A stretch of DNA of 64,000 bases from Oscheius dolichura (taxonomy: Eukaryota > Nematoda > Chromadorea > Rhabditida > Rhabditidae), in NCBI GenBank assembly GCA_932521035.1, contig OW051495.1, positions 4,464,001-4,528,000 of the forward strand, in the 5' to 3' direction. Below the pieces are notes generated by a model. The model saw nothing but the letters and a program-made list of their open reading frames with translations, ran no database searches and was not told the DNA's origin. Shown in pieces: positions 46,739 through 58,660 of this stretch (position 1 is its first letter; each line of letters starts with the position of its first letter). The translations under genes and the position numbers were made by a program.

Positions 46739-47063
46739 GCGACGTCCGACGGTGTCCCGAAGATCTCTGTCTCCAGTACGAGTCAGCCCAGATATCTACG
46801 CGAATGAATTCTATCCGGTGTACTTCTATACAGAATGAATCTGCTCTTTGTTATCTTTCGCTTTGGGTGGCTCGCGTCGCTTAGTCACTCGCCCAGTTCT
46901 GGAAACACTTTCCCCATTTATCAACACAGTGCCCGTCGAGCGTGTTTACCGTCTTCCTTCAAAAATTTGTATATTTCCTGGATTAGCGGCTGCTTCTCTC
47001 CTCTCTTACGAGTTTCTTTCAGAGTAGTCCATAATGCTTTTTTAATGTCCTTAGAAATAGAAA
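46739..47063. other. Intergenic between carboxypeptidase and DOCK
   Basis: About 325 bp with no clear poly(A) hexamer for the carboxypeptidase and no coding signal apart from a chance frame. Confidence 0.4.
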
Positions 47064-50000
47064 ATGAAGATCCGCTATGCTATAAGTAAGTGTTTTCCCT
47101 CCTCGACATCATTCCCTCTCTTCCTCCCAGGTCAGACGACGTTTTCTCCCTCCCCTACCCTAGTCGAAGCATCCGGTTCGATCCCCTACTCTTTTCTTTC
47201 TCTACTTCCGGGAGATCGGCTCATTGTGTATTCGGAAGACGGCGGTGAGTCAACCCGTCGGCCGGTCCAGCCCAGTCCGCTTTAGGTTGGTGCTACGGTT
47301 CGATATACGGGACAAAGGAGGAGCCGGGTCTCTTCCCCACCAATGCAGTTTCATTCCTCTGTAAATCAGAAGTATTTTATCTTTTTTTGGAGAGAGAACA
47401 TCGTTTTTAGACGGGGTTGAGTCCGAGTGAAGGGAACAACGTGGTCGATGAAATAAACCGAGTAACGCAGGACTGGTGGTACCGGATCAAGGAGCTCTAC
47501 GGGAAACGGGCCGACCTCCACTGCACAAATGAGATATTGGACTACATCGACGACCTCATAACCACCAAACAGAAGATCTTGTCGGGTAAACAAGATCGTG
47601 TCGTCGACCCAGTCATTTAGGGGATGTCCCGGCGGAGGAGCTGAATCTCATTCGAAGTCAAGTGGGCAGGAAGGTGGACAGGGGCAATTCGTGAGTATTA
47701 GGATGGACAGAAGACTATCCCGTTCAGATTGCTGAATCTGCCCGTGGTCATCCGACAGGACAACGGCGTGCCCTATGAGGCCGACTCCGTCTCCATTCTT
47801 CAGAGTTTTCAAGAACATCTGACCACGGAGAAACGAGTCTCCGAGAATGTTCGTTTAAAAATTTATTCTTTTAAACGAAAATTTCTTTAGGCGAAAGAAA
47901 GCGAGGCGATAAACAACTTCACCGTTCTCTTTTCGGTTCATTCGATCGAACTGAAGCAGACCAAATACTTCTGCGAGGTGTCGTTCATCGTGTTCGATGC
48001 CCAGAAGAAGGCCTTCGTCACGTAAGCCACCTCCTCCTTTCATCCTCTATTTCTCTTTCAGTGAGCCGTTCTCCTTCCTCTGGAAATCTGACGACGTTCG
48101 GACTCCGAACAAAGATCTCAACATTCGAGCATTTTTTTCGGTGCGTGCCCTGCCAACCCAGACTTCGCTTTCCAGAGTTTCTGGACAGAGGAACAGTCGA
48201 AACGGTTCTACTTGTTCAGTAGAGTGGCACTCGTCTCCCCGATCGAAGGATCCTCATCCACTCTCAAAAAGAGCTCGGATACAGGCTCGGCCCACCTCTA
48301 CTGTCGGCAGGTCTACGCCTACGACCTTCTGGACTTCTCCTGGATACTCGACCCTCCGAAACATGCCCATGAAAGGAGAGAAAAGCTCCTCTTCCTCAAA
48401 CGGTACTGTTATCCTTGTTTTATCCGTTTACGGCTCTATCTTTTCAGGAACTTCGATTTTGACCATCTCTTTAAAGCAATGCATTCCAATTCAAAAATAC
48501 CCAGGGAAACCGCCAGTTCTGGTAGGAAAAAGGACATTTTATGAAATTTGTGAGAGCTTCTCCAGACGACGTCAAAATCTTGATCTCAACACAAATTTTA
48601 AAAGGAACGGCCGAGGAAATCGGCCAGAGCCAGTCATATCTCTACGGACGGAAGCCGCCGGTGACCATCTCGAGGTGCGACCAGATCAGCTTCCCCAAAT
48701 GGAACAGTCAGTCCGAGGCTTTTCTCTTTATTTCCCTTTTTAGCCTTACCTCGTAACGAAATTTATGTGACACTCCTGTTCGGGGAACTGGGGAACAAGT
48801 CATCTGACCGGAATATCGAGGCCAGGCTGTCCCTCGTCCGGCAGGATGGCAGTGTCGTCGAAGACGTGAGCTGTCCTCCGTGTCTTATCCAATCCCCTCT
48901 AGGCCTTCGAAACCGTCTCTGTCCTTGGGCCGAAGCGAAGCAGAGAATACAAAAGCTTTGTATTCTTCCACCAGGACAAGCCGTACTGGCTGGAACTGGT
49001 GAAGATCTTGTTGCCGTTCTCGGCGAGCGACGACCTCTACCTAAAGATCGCCTTCTATTCCCGGAAGCCGTACGACAAAGGGAAGGCCGAGAAGGGTCCC
49101 TTCGCTCTGGCCCACGTCTGCCTCCTTCAAAACGGGTCAATCGTCAAAAACGAGGAACACGAGGTCCTCGTCTACAAGGTATCCCCCTTCCCTGTCCTGG
49201 ATGTCCTCCTCGTTCAGATAGAGTCATCCCATGGCGGCTACGACGACGGCTGCACCGCTTACATGCCACTGCCTCAAACCAGAAAGTCCTTTTCTTATTT
49301 TATTTGTGGTATTCCTCTTATTTTCAGACAGTTGAGGGAGCTCGGCTCGACCAGCAACAAGCCCCACTCAGCCCACTATTCGCTGAGCGACAAGAGCGTC
49401 GTCCACCTCGTCACCCAGGTCTGCTCAAATGTCTACGCCATGAACGACTCCATTGTCAACGTCCTCCGATGGAAGTAAGCTCTTTTCTGGACTTTGAGTA
49501 TAGCCTATTCAGGACCAATTCGTACAGCCTGGATAAGTCTCTCCAAGCTCTGGCGAGCCCGGTCGGCGATACCGACCAAGAGATGCTCCGGTTCATGCAT
49601 CCCCTCCTGGAGTCCCTGTTCCAACTTTGGGAGGAGTGGGAGCAGCAGGAGCTGCCCGTTTTCAATGTCATCATCGCCTTCCTCCGTCTTCTCGGTGAGC
49701 TTTTTCCTTCGACCAGGCTGAACTTCTTCAGGAGAGCCCCGAAATGCTGAGAGTGCCGTCTACTTCAGCCACTACATCGAGAAGTTCCACCACGTCAAAG
49801 CTGCCTTGTTCGTCTTTTTATATCCCACCATCAGTCTCTTTGTTCCAGAAAGATGATGAAATGTCTCCACCACTACATCGAGAGCGCGTCCAAATCGAAC
49901 AACGACCTCGCCAGAAACTCTCTGAAAATGGTCGGAGGCATTTTCCAGATCATTGTGGCGGCCAAGATTGCCATGGACAAGTAGGTCCCTTTTCTCGCCG

Positions 50001-53000
50001 AGAGGTACTAAACTCACAGATTTGACCGTGAAATGCTGAAGGAGACGGAGTTCGGAGCCCACCTGGACGCTGTTCTGGAGGCCATCGTCAAGCTGATGCG
50101 GGAAAACCGCGAAAGGATGACCATCCAGAACGTGGCCCTCAAGAGTCTTCCCCAGATAATCGACCCCATCTTCAAGTGCGGTGTTCTGGATCCCAACGAA
50201 TTATGGTAAGTCCTTTTCTATTCATCGTCCAAAGGATATTTTTCAGTTCCTGGGTGGTTAAAGTCATCGGTGCATTTGGACCGAACATTGTGGCTAGAGA
50301 GCGGCTGGGATTCGTGGGCCAGATCATTGAGACCAAGCTATTCGAGGTGAGTCGCTTATCTTGCCTTGGAAACGTCTTTCAGAAAAAAGACTATCGAGCA
50401 CGACTGCTACCCAAGTGTCTCGACCTGTTGAGGATCTACCTGGACCCGGACAACTGCGAGCAGTTGAGGGAGAAGGAATACCCGGACAGGGCCACCGAGT
50501 GCGTCACTATCATCTCGTCCCTTCTCGACCGACTCGCCTCCCAGGTATCTATTTTACCAGTTGCATTAACAGCACTATTTTAGAAGAAGTCCCCTTTGGT
50601 AGAAAACGGCACGGAGGAGGAACTGACCATGATAATTTCCGCCTGTTATCGGTCCACCATTGAAGCTATGGTGGCCGTCCAAAAGATCCACCCTCCTGAC
50701 ATCGGGGTATGTTTCTATCACGTCTTCTATCCATAGTTCCATTTATAGACAAGACGAAGACACTATTTCGCTCTAATTCTGGCCTTGTTGAGCAAGATGT
50801 CAGCCCAGGCATTCAACCAGTATCTCAAATCTTGGTGAGTTTGAGCCATTTCATCTAATGACCCGAACTATAGCGTGGAGACGACGGACAAGTCGGACTT
50901 CATCCGGGAGACGATGGAGATGATCCGGGACCTGCTGGACGGGTGCCCCTTCCCCTCCACCTGGGAGCAGATGATCCTCCTCCAGAATAAGTGAGCTTTA
51001 TTCCGTTATTAATATCTACTCGCCCTCCTAGAACAATCAACAAAATGCTCCGCTACATCATGTGTACCATCCAAGACAACTTCTATGACAGTGACCACTA
51101 CGCGGTGGTGAGTTAGAGTGGAGGATGGATCATATGGAGGGTTACACACAGATCTGGGAGGAGTACATGTTGACAGCGGTGGCATTCGTGACCCAAGAGT
51201 CACTCCACAGACCGAAGCGATGGCTATTGGACGACTCCGACGTTTGCTACCAGTTGAGGAAGTCCGCCGCCATCGACCTCCGATCCATGTGGTTCAGACT
51301 CAAAGGTGATACATTTCATTCTTTTATAAAGGAAGAAGTTTAGTGGCTCAAAAGATAGAATACATTCCCCGGCTGGTCGGCTCTTTCTTGAAGGTGGCCC
51401 TGATGGAGGACGCCGAGACGAGGGACGCCACCATCCCTATATTCTTCGATATGATGCAGTGCGAATTCCACTGGAACGACTCAAAGAACTTCAAAAATGT
51501 ATTCCTTTCGCCTGGACAAAATAATCTCTCTTCCAGTTTGCCACCGAGCTGGTGTACGAGTTGGATCATCTGATCAACGAGGGCTGCGGCTCCCTCCAGT
51601 TTAGGAAGAAGTTCAACCAGATCCTCAGCAACCAGTGCCAGTAAGTCCCCTTTAGAGATCGACATAAATGAAAACAGGTCGGAGAAGGGGCTGTGGACAG
51701 ACGGCGGGAAGCAGTTCATCTCGAATGTGGACCATCTAATCCAGTACCTGTTCGAGTACCGGACAGTCCTCGACCAGGCCGACTGTATCGAGAATGCCAT
51801 GAGCCGGACGGTCCAGCTGATGCTCTACTACAAAAAACACAACTATACGGAACTGTACATATCCTACGTCTACAAGCTGTACGCCCTCCACGTGATGTAC
51901 AACAACGAGATCGAGGCCGCCAAGACCCTCTTTCTTCACGCGGAATCTCTTTCGGTTAGTCTCCCTCTGCTTTTCTAATAAAGGTGGATCGTCTAGTGGC
52001 AAGACGAGCCGCTGCCCGACTGGCTGATCACACGGGCATTGAACAGTCACTGTGCCACGGAGAGACAGCTGAAGGAGGAGCTGGTCAACCGGGTCGTCGA
52101 CCACTTCTCCAAGGGCCAGATGTGGGAAGACGCCCTGAGGATACTGAGGTGACCTGGTGGTCTATCCTCTTTTATTGTCGATTTCAGAGATCTCCAGCCG
52201 GTTTATGAGAATATCCTCGTCGATTATAGACAACTGGCCGCCGCCTGGGTACCTGCCCCATTCTTTTCGTATCTATCCTCTTCCAGGATCACATGGCCGA
52301 GCTGTGTCGGAAGATAGACGCGGGGAACCGGTCACACCCCTTCTACTACTTCGTCGCCTTCTATGGAAGGGGATATCCATCCTATCTCAACGGGAAGAAG
52401 TTCGTCTTCCGAGCAGACGACCTCGAAAGGCTAGGAGACTTCAAGACGCGGATGGAACAGGTAAGAGGGCAGGGGGAGTGTAACAGATGGCGATAGATGT
52501 ACGGCAATCCCGAGTCCATTCCGACGATGGACGACATGTCGCATCTGGAGACGGCCCCGGGCCGGTACATCCAGATCTTCAACGTGGAACCCGTTGCGGA
52601 ACACTGTCCATTCGACGACTCCGACGATAAGATCAACCCCAACATCAAGGAATACTACCGCCATTACAATGTGAGCACTCTTCTGGTGGAAAAGAAATCT
52701 TCAGATTAAAAACTTCGAGTACAGTCGGACAGAAATTCGAAAGTCGACAAAGTGGACAGAGGCGGAAGACAACGACATCATGAGGACGTGGATTGTCAAG
52801 AGGCGGGTCTCCCTCCAGAGTCCCCTGCCCAGTGTCCTCCGCTTCGGACAGATCGTCAGCAGCTCCAAGCCGTACGAGATCTCACCACTGAGACGGGCAG
52901 TTGACCTCATGAAACAGAAGAACACGGAGCTCCTCGAGGTAAGAGCTGCTCTGGCTGATACTGACCCTCTTTAGATGGCGACATACGCTCGACACTATCC

Positions 53001-53945
53001 CGAGTCGACGGCTCAAAGACTCCAGGGAGCCATTCTCGGGGTGGTTCAGGCTAATGTCCAGGGTGGAATCAAGAACTACGAGGTATGTGAGGATTCTGTA
53101 CTTCTAAAGGGACGTATAGGTATTTCTACTGGATGAAAACTGCATGAAAATCTATGAAAATGATGAGAAGAACCTGGCCTCTGAGTTGAGCGGTGCGATA
53201 ATTGAGCAGGTGGAGATCCTGGAGATCTGTCTCTATGCCCACGCACATCTCAAAGACGCCAACGACAAAATACACGAATACCTGGTGGACAGCTTTTACG
53301 ACCACAAAAAATACGTGGACAACCATTTCGGAAGAACGGTGAGACGGTACTTGAGGCGGGGGAAACAGTCTTCAGAGTTCACGGCTGCCGCCTGGAACCT
53401 CCCTGAAAAGGATCAGCCAGCCTTCCCAGGGCGCCCTGTCCGACAAGAGTACTCCCCGCCACTTTTCCACTTCAAACTTCATGGACTTTGCGTAAGTCGG
53501 TTGTCTGATTCTAGGAACAGAGTTTAGGGCAACATCCACGGGTACGTTGAAGTCGCGGGGTGCCACCTTCAGCACTACTGTCCTCAACATGCTCTCCCCT
53601 GCCCGGAAGACGCCGGTCTCTTCTCCCCTACATCCATTGAACATGTTCTTGCTTCTACTCTTCTCACAAATGAGCTGTTTAGGTCGAGGTACGAAGCCGG
53701 ACAGACTCCTAGCGCGTCGGATGGAAACATCAGGAACATGAGACTGCTGTCGGCTACGAGTATGGACGGTAGGTGACAAAAATTGGAGGGAGGACGACTT
53801 GTTTCAAGTTCGAATACGACGGTCTTCTAAAGAGACACCGGTGCCGCCGCCGCTTCCGACCCGGCCGCCCCTCCATTCGAACGGCTCTTCCAGCGACGGG
53901 ACCATCGTCCTTTCCCATGCCAAGTCCTACCCTCACTTCGAGTAA
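47064..53945 (+). CDS. DOCK-family Rac GEF (DOCK A/B type, SH3-containing)
   Basis: A dedicator-of-cytokinesis exchange factor for Rac-type GTPases. The first exon MKIRYAI splices into an SH3 domain (LLPGDRLIVYSEDGGWCYGS, EEPGLFPTNAV). A helical linker follows (QDWWYRIKELYGKRADLH), then the DHR1 lipid-binding C2 domain (YVTLLFGELGN-like text at about 48760, SREYKSFVFFHQDKPYWLEL), armadillo-like repeats (RDATIPIFFDMMQCEFHW), and the DHR2 catalytic domain (EAAKTLFLHAESLS, KGQMWEDALRIL, RSHPFYYFVAFYGRGYPSYL, GRYIQIFNVEPV, YEISPLRRAVDLM). The tail is proline-rich (KETPVPPPLPTRPPL), a likely SH3 ligand. SH3 plus proline-rich tail places it with DOCK1/CED-5 or DOCK3/4. More than 30 short introns. 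Stop 56 bp from the convergent protease. Confidence 0.88.
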
Positions 53946-54000
53946 TCTCCGCGGCCTTTCCCTTCAGTTATCTCTAGTCACTGGTGCTTGTACATAAAAA

Positions 54001-54006
54001 TTTATT
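54001..54006 (-). terminator. Poly(A) signal overlapping the protease stop codon
   Basis: AATAAA on the minus strand overlaps the TAA stop of the protease gene. It lies in the near-palindrome ATAAAAATTTAT (53994-54005), which may also serve the convergent DOCK gene. Confidence 0.6.
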
Positions 54007-55312
54007 CTACCAGTAACATGATCAGTGCCAAAAGGAGCGCCGTCCTCCCCGAAGCAGCCGTGGTCTCCTGCCTGCAGCTGGCCTCTCCCCCGGTCGTTTC
54101 CTTGATCCAATCGCAATAGGCGGACACCCTCGTGTATATTCCTAAACAAGGTATTAGAATACGAGAGCAGTCGTCTACCCGGAGCCATGGCTTGATCGAG
54201 ATATCCCTTGCCAACGTTGATGCCGAAAGAGACGATGCCCACCTGGTACCATCTCCCGTCGCCACTCCGCTGTACAAACGGGCCGCCGCTGTCCCCCTTG
54301 GCTTGTTTGTATACCTTCGTCTGCCGTGTTACCTGTGCCGAACCGTGGCCGACAGCCCCCGCACATATTTGGGTCCGGTTGTTGATGGGGATTCCTCCGC
54401 CATAGGGGACCAGATCATAGAGCCATTTATCTCTGGTACGTGCCCTCAAAACACTAAAGTCTCCTACCTACCGGCAGTTTTCGAAGTCGACGATTGGCAG
54501 AAGAGATTGTAGAAGGAAGTCGTTCGGCCTCGGGATGACCTGGGCGCCTCCTTAGGAGTCTTCCAGTTTTCTCTCCTAGCAACTTACTGTTATAGATCCC
54601 GTAGCCCGTGACATAGCCGAAGTCGTCGAGCGTGAAATTGGCCCCGGGCAGACAGACCGGCCTTATCCGGTCACTGAAGACAACCTCTGGAGAGAACTGG
54701 CCAACCCTCCTCTCGATCCGCCCACCTTACCGTTAAAATTGCCAGGTCGTTTTCCTGAGAGGGATTAAAGAACTCGTTCGACGAATATTGCGGGTGTACC
54801 TCAAAAATTGAAATATTTCCAATAATAATATAGGTTTACGTTCTTCTTGACGGGGTGAACAAGAACGGCGTCACCCGACTTCGAGGATTGCGTCGAGGTG
54901 CCCAGGAAGATCGTTGTCTCTGCCATGTTCATCGTGCTAAACGTGTTTTTGATCTGCCTGTCCGCAAAATAAGAGAGCCTACATGGAGCAGTGTGCCGCG
55001 GTGAGGATGTGTCTCTTGCTAATAACAGCCCCTCCACAAAGGTATTCGATATCTGAATCTGGGTTGGCCCCTGCTTGAAATGACTGGCCCACCATCAACG
55101 TAGTCTCTGTATCGTATCAATGCGTGCCATGGCCAAGAGCCGTCCCTCGCCTTGACTCCTCCGATGATCTGTCACACGAACATTGGGGGGATAAGAGTGG
55201 AGGGATCTACCCTCTGGGTGCCGGATCTCAACAAGCCGTTGAACCAGGGAGGAGAGGGGGACGCGACTTCGCCACAAGATGAAACAAGAGGCACGAGCAG
55301 GAGAATGAACAT
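54002..55312 (-). CDS. Trypsin-like serine protease lacking the 191-220 disulfide
   Basis: A secreted S1 protease. Signal peptide MFILLLVPLVSSCG, short propeptide ending GTQR, then the activation site IIGGVKARDGSWPWHALIRY (the R|IIGG join crosses an intron). The catalytic His is in HILTAAHCSM, the Asp in ENDLAIL and the Ser in GDSGGPFVQRSG. The residue before Lys-Gly-Asp-Ser is Ala, not the usual Cys191, and the matching Cys220 is also absent from GIVSFGINVGKGYLDQAMAP. The loop between ICAG and GDSGG is about ten residues longer than usual, and the 189 position is not Asp, so trypsin specificity is unlikely. The C-terminus TALLLALIMLLVE is hydrophobic, suggesting a GPI signal or membrane tail. 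Confidence 0.82.
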
Positions 55313-55525
55313 GGGATCAGACGGAGACGAACCTTATCGAGGGAGGACAAACACGACAGAGTAAAAACAGACTGCTTATGGTGTTGTGATGGGAACAGGG
55401 CTTTTCCTTTACGACGACAGGAGGGATCGATATCCTACGAGAGATGTGGCTACAGGTTGGGACCTTGTCGGGATTCTATCATGGAAATACAGTTTTTGAA
55501 GTGGCCTTACAGAAAGACATAAAAA

Positions 55526-55531
55526 TTTATT
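55526..55531 (-). terminator. Poly(A) signal of the coiled-coil gene
   Basis: AATAAA on the minus strand about 3 nt after the stop codon. The context AATAAATTTTTATGT is identical to that of the protease gene. Confidence 0.6.
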
Positions 55532-55534
55532 AAT

Positions 55535-57290
55535 CTATCGTCGTACGCTCTTGGCCGAATTGGACCGCCTGACAGTGCTGGCCGACGTTAGCCGCGGTCG
55601 TCGGTCCAGAGATTTCCTCCTCCTATAATACTGTCTACCACTGTCACTTCCCTACCTATTCGTGTTGGGAGTGAACTGCCTCGGGACCGTGTTACTGGGA
55701 GGAATCCATGGAGCGGGGCGAGTTTCCAGGATGGGCATGTCTAGCAGCAGCTGCTCCTGTTGATACTGCACATCCTAAAGTATGCGTGCCCCCTGTCTAT
55801 CCCCTTTCCTGACCTTCAACTCCATCCACGTCTCAAATGCCTGCTGTGCCACCATCTCTTTGTACTCCTCCTGGCGTCTCTTCCTCTCCTCCAGCTCCTT
55901 CTGCTTCGGTCTGGTCGAGGCCTTCTCCTCTTCCGCTTTTTCTTCCTTCTTCGCCTTCCTAAACTCCTCCGTCCTTCCGAATTGGCAGCCTCACCATGCC
56001 AAGAATGCCTTTTCGGCCTCTTCCCTCTTCGTCCTGGCCTCCTCCTCCTTCCGCGTCCTCTCCTCCTTCTCCTTCGCTGTCTTCCTCTTCTTCTCTTCGT
56101 TCATCCTCCGTTCCCGCTCCGTCTTCCATGATTCAAATGTCTTCTGTGCATCCTCCTTCTTCTGTTTTTCCTTCTCCTTTCTCTGCTCCTCCAGTTGTTT
56201 CCCCTTCTTCTTCTCCTCCTTCTTCGTCTCCTTCGTCTTCTCCATGTTCATCTCCTTCCACTTCTCGAATGTTCTTTGTGCATTCTTCTTCTTCTCGTCA
56301 TCTGCCTATTCCATCCTCCTCCTTCCCTTTCTTTCCCCCTTTCCTACCTGTTTCTGTTTCATCTTCTCTTCCTCTTCCGCCCGTCTCCTCTCCCGATCCG
56401 CTTCCATTTTCCTCCTCAGCCATTTCGAATGATTTGAGCCATCCTCCAGTCTGTAATCGGGTATTGTAAGTAATCGGAATGTAAATAGCAAAAGATGCCT
56501 GGTTTCATTCAAATCGCCCAATTTTCGTGAATCTCCCTAGCCCACCTGGTGCCGTCCGAAGTCGAGGGTGTCCCCATATATTTTGATGACAGTTTCTGTT
56601 TAGCCATATCCTTTTTCTGCTCTTTAAAGAGAACCGTGGCCGAAGACGATTCCCCGATCCGAAATGTCTTCCTCGAGGAGGAGGTCGACGGCCTCCTGCT
56701 CTCGACCTTCTCCTCGTCGCTCTCCTCTTTGATCTCGTTCCGCTGTCTCACCAGGTCCCTGAAGACGTGTCCCTCCCTCCTCTTCCCCACTCCCCTACCT
56801 TGTATTCTTCTCCTCCCCATTCGGGATCTTCCTGTCTGCCGCATCTCCGGAAGCGACGAGCGACCTCCGCCGAAGAGCATTTCTATGAGACGCATTGTTA
56901 ATCAGAGCCGCCCAAGGGAATCTTACAGTTTGGATAAGAAGTCGTCGTTCTCGCTCTCCGGCCGCGGGAGGCCGTCGTGTACCCTCATTGTTTGGAAGGA
57001 ATATTCACCGGTCAGGGGAGATTTTGGTGAAGGCTCCTGTCGGGCAAATGTTATGAAACAACGGGGCAGACGAACCTTGTTCTCCTCGTTGCTGCTACCG
57101 GCAGAGGCGGACTCCCTTCCGTGGCGGGTTGGAGGACGGGCGGGGGAGTTCAACGAGTGGCGATCTGAGAGGGAAGGACTTGTTGACAGGTGAGACACTG
57201 ACCACTATCAGCACTGCCCTTGCCCGACACCGCTAGGATCTCGTCCAAGGTTTGGGCCAAGTTCAGGCTTCGATATCTCGGAACCGCCAT
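55535..57290 (-). CDS. CCDC34/CCDC181/MAP9-like coiled-coil protein
   Basis: The N-terminus MAVPRYRSLNLAQTLDEILA leads into a low-complexity serine/proline region, then a basic stretch with VRQRNEIKEESDEEK and RWAREIHENWA. The C-terminal half is an extremely charged helix with a repeated unit of A-x-x-x-F-x-x-W: AQRTFEKWKEM, AQKTFESWKTE, AEKAFLAWKAK and AQQAFETWMEL, each followed by 30-40 Lys/Glu residues. WLRRKMEADRERRRAEEEEK precedes them. Periodic Phe/Trp in Lys/Glu helices is a feature of CCDC34, CCDC181 and MAP9, microtubule or cilium-associated proteins. The tail (RRRKSLDRRPRLTSASTVRR) is basic. Six or more introns of about 35-45 nt. Microtubule binding is an inference. Confidence 0.6.
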
Positions 57291-57757
57291 TTTTTTATGC
57301 GGGCCTTTGGAATAGCAACCTGAAAAATTATATGGGTAGAAAAAACAGAAATTAACGAGAACGTGATAAGGGGAGGAAGGGGTAGGGGCCACTTAGGCGA
57401 TAGCCGGTGGTCAACACGGCGCGTTGCCTGGGCGACGGGGAGAGGCAGCTGCGTGACGGCCTAATCCAGGACACAATCACACCTGGATAAGCAATATCCA
57501 TGGAACGGCATCCAATCAGCCTGAACTCCCCTTTCAGTTCTCCGCCTGATGCTGTTTGACACCACAGCGAAGACGCTGAGTTCTTAAGTTCTTACAAACC
57601 TTGAAATGACCTCAAATATTCATTCACAAATCGCAAAATAAATTTTAAAACCAGCCTTAAGACCAAAGGATCCTTCAGTAATCACAGTACAACCGATAAA
57701 CCATGAATAGTAAAATCAAAAAAGTCGAGTAAAGGTAAAATATACATTAAAAATGAA
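57291..57757. other. Boundary region between GC-rich and AT-rich blocks
   Basis: Holds the promoter of the coiled-coil gene and the 3' end of TVP23. No coding signal seen. Confidence 0.4.
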
Positions 57758-58489
57758 TTAGATAGTCTGCTGCATGTGCTGGCTAGATTCCGGACGGTTT
57801 CTTCTGAGCATAGACAAGAAAGCCCAACGAGACATATAACTTGTAAACTGATTTGTATCCACCCAACGACAACGCAAGTACCCCCATAAATTAGCAGACG
57901 TCATTACAAGACCGAGAAGAGCAACTACCATCCATTCCCACTAAAGGTTCAATTAAGTAAGATACATATAATACTTACTCTAAATGTGAAGAACGCTATC
58001 GAAACAAAAAAGAGCCAACAGAATGGCGCTAGAAGTAAAGCAAACCAAAACGCCCGTCGATCCATAGCAGGAAACCGAGTCTGATCTTTTGCCGATTCAA
58101 ATTTCCAATGGTTATTTCCTTCAGCGTCAACGAAATTCCACCACCGCAGCCCTACCAATAACCGACCAGTAATATTCTTCACTGTCCAGAAATCCATTGA
58201 AAGGAGTATCAGCTAAATATTGTATGCCATTATAAAGTAAATAAGGTAGCAACTTACGATGACAAGAAACTGGATTATAAATGAATTGGAAAAGAGGTTT
58301 GCGAAAAAATAATAGGCCAAAGCAGCTGCACGAAAAGCTACATGCGCAACGACGACTGAGGGCTGTCTGAACATCAGCATATTTAAAAAATTTTTAATAA
58401 CGATCATACGCAAACATGCGCAGACTAAATCCCTGGCTTTGTTGGACATTATTTCCTCCAATATTAAGGTCGGCATCAAAACCTGACAT
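57758..58489 (-). CDS. tvp23: TVP23-family Golgi membrane protein (FAM18-like)
   Basis: A small four-TM Golgi protein involved in vesicle trafficking. The start MSGFDADLNIGGNNVQQSQG splices (49-nt intron) to QPSVVVAHVAFRAAALAYYF. The diagnostic motif is present: SMDFWTVKNITGRLLVGLRW then WNFVDAEGNNHWKFESAKDQ. It continues DRRAFWFALLLAPFCWLFF, EWMVVALLGLVMTSANLWGY and LRCR. This is the full TVP23 order. Introns are short and AT-rich. The gene lies 171 nt downstream of the NRDE2 stop codon on the same strand, and a strong TTTTTCAG acceptor precedes its ATG by 24 nt, so it is likely the second gene of an operon. Confidence 0.88.
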
Positions 58490-58513
58490 CTAGCTAAACT
58501 TTTCTATTTTAAG

Positions 58514-58520
58514 CTGAAAA
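58514..58520 (-). promoter_or_regulatory. Predicted trans-splice acceptor of TVP23
   Basis: ATTTTTCAG on the minus strand, 24 nt before the ATG and inside the 171-nt gap from NRDE2. Confidence 0.6.
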
Positions 58521-58660
58521 ATAAAAGGTATTACAAGCATTTAACAATAGTATCAATGAAAGAAATCAAGCAATAAATATTTATGACTTGTAAATTACCC
58601 GATTTCGGCAGCACGCGGTAACTAAAACAATTATTTTACAATCAACTCTACGAATCCTGT

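Noticed and set aside
55760..56470. Long Ser/Phe/Leu-rich plus-strand open frames at 55.8-56.5 kb
   Set aside because: They are the complement of the Lys/Glu repeat helix of the minus-strand coiled-coil gene and mirror its low complexity.
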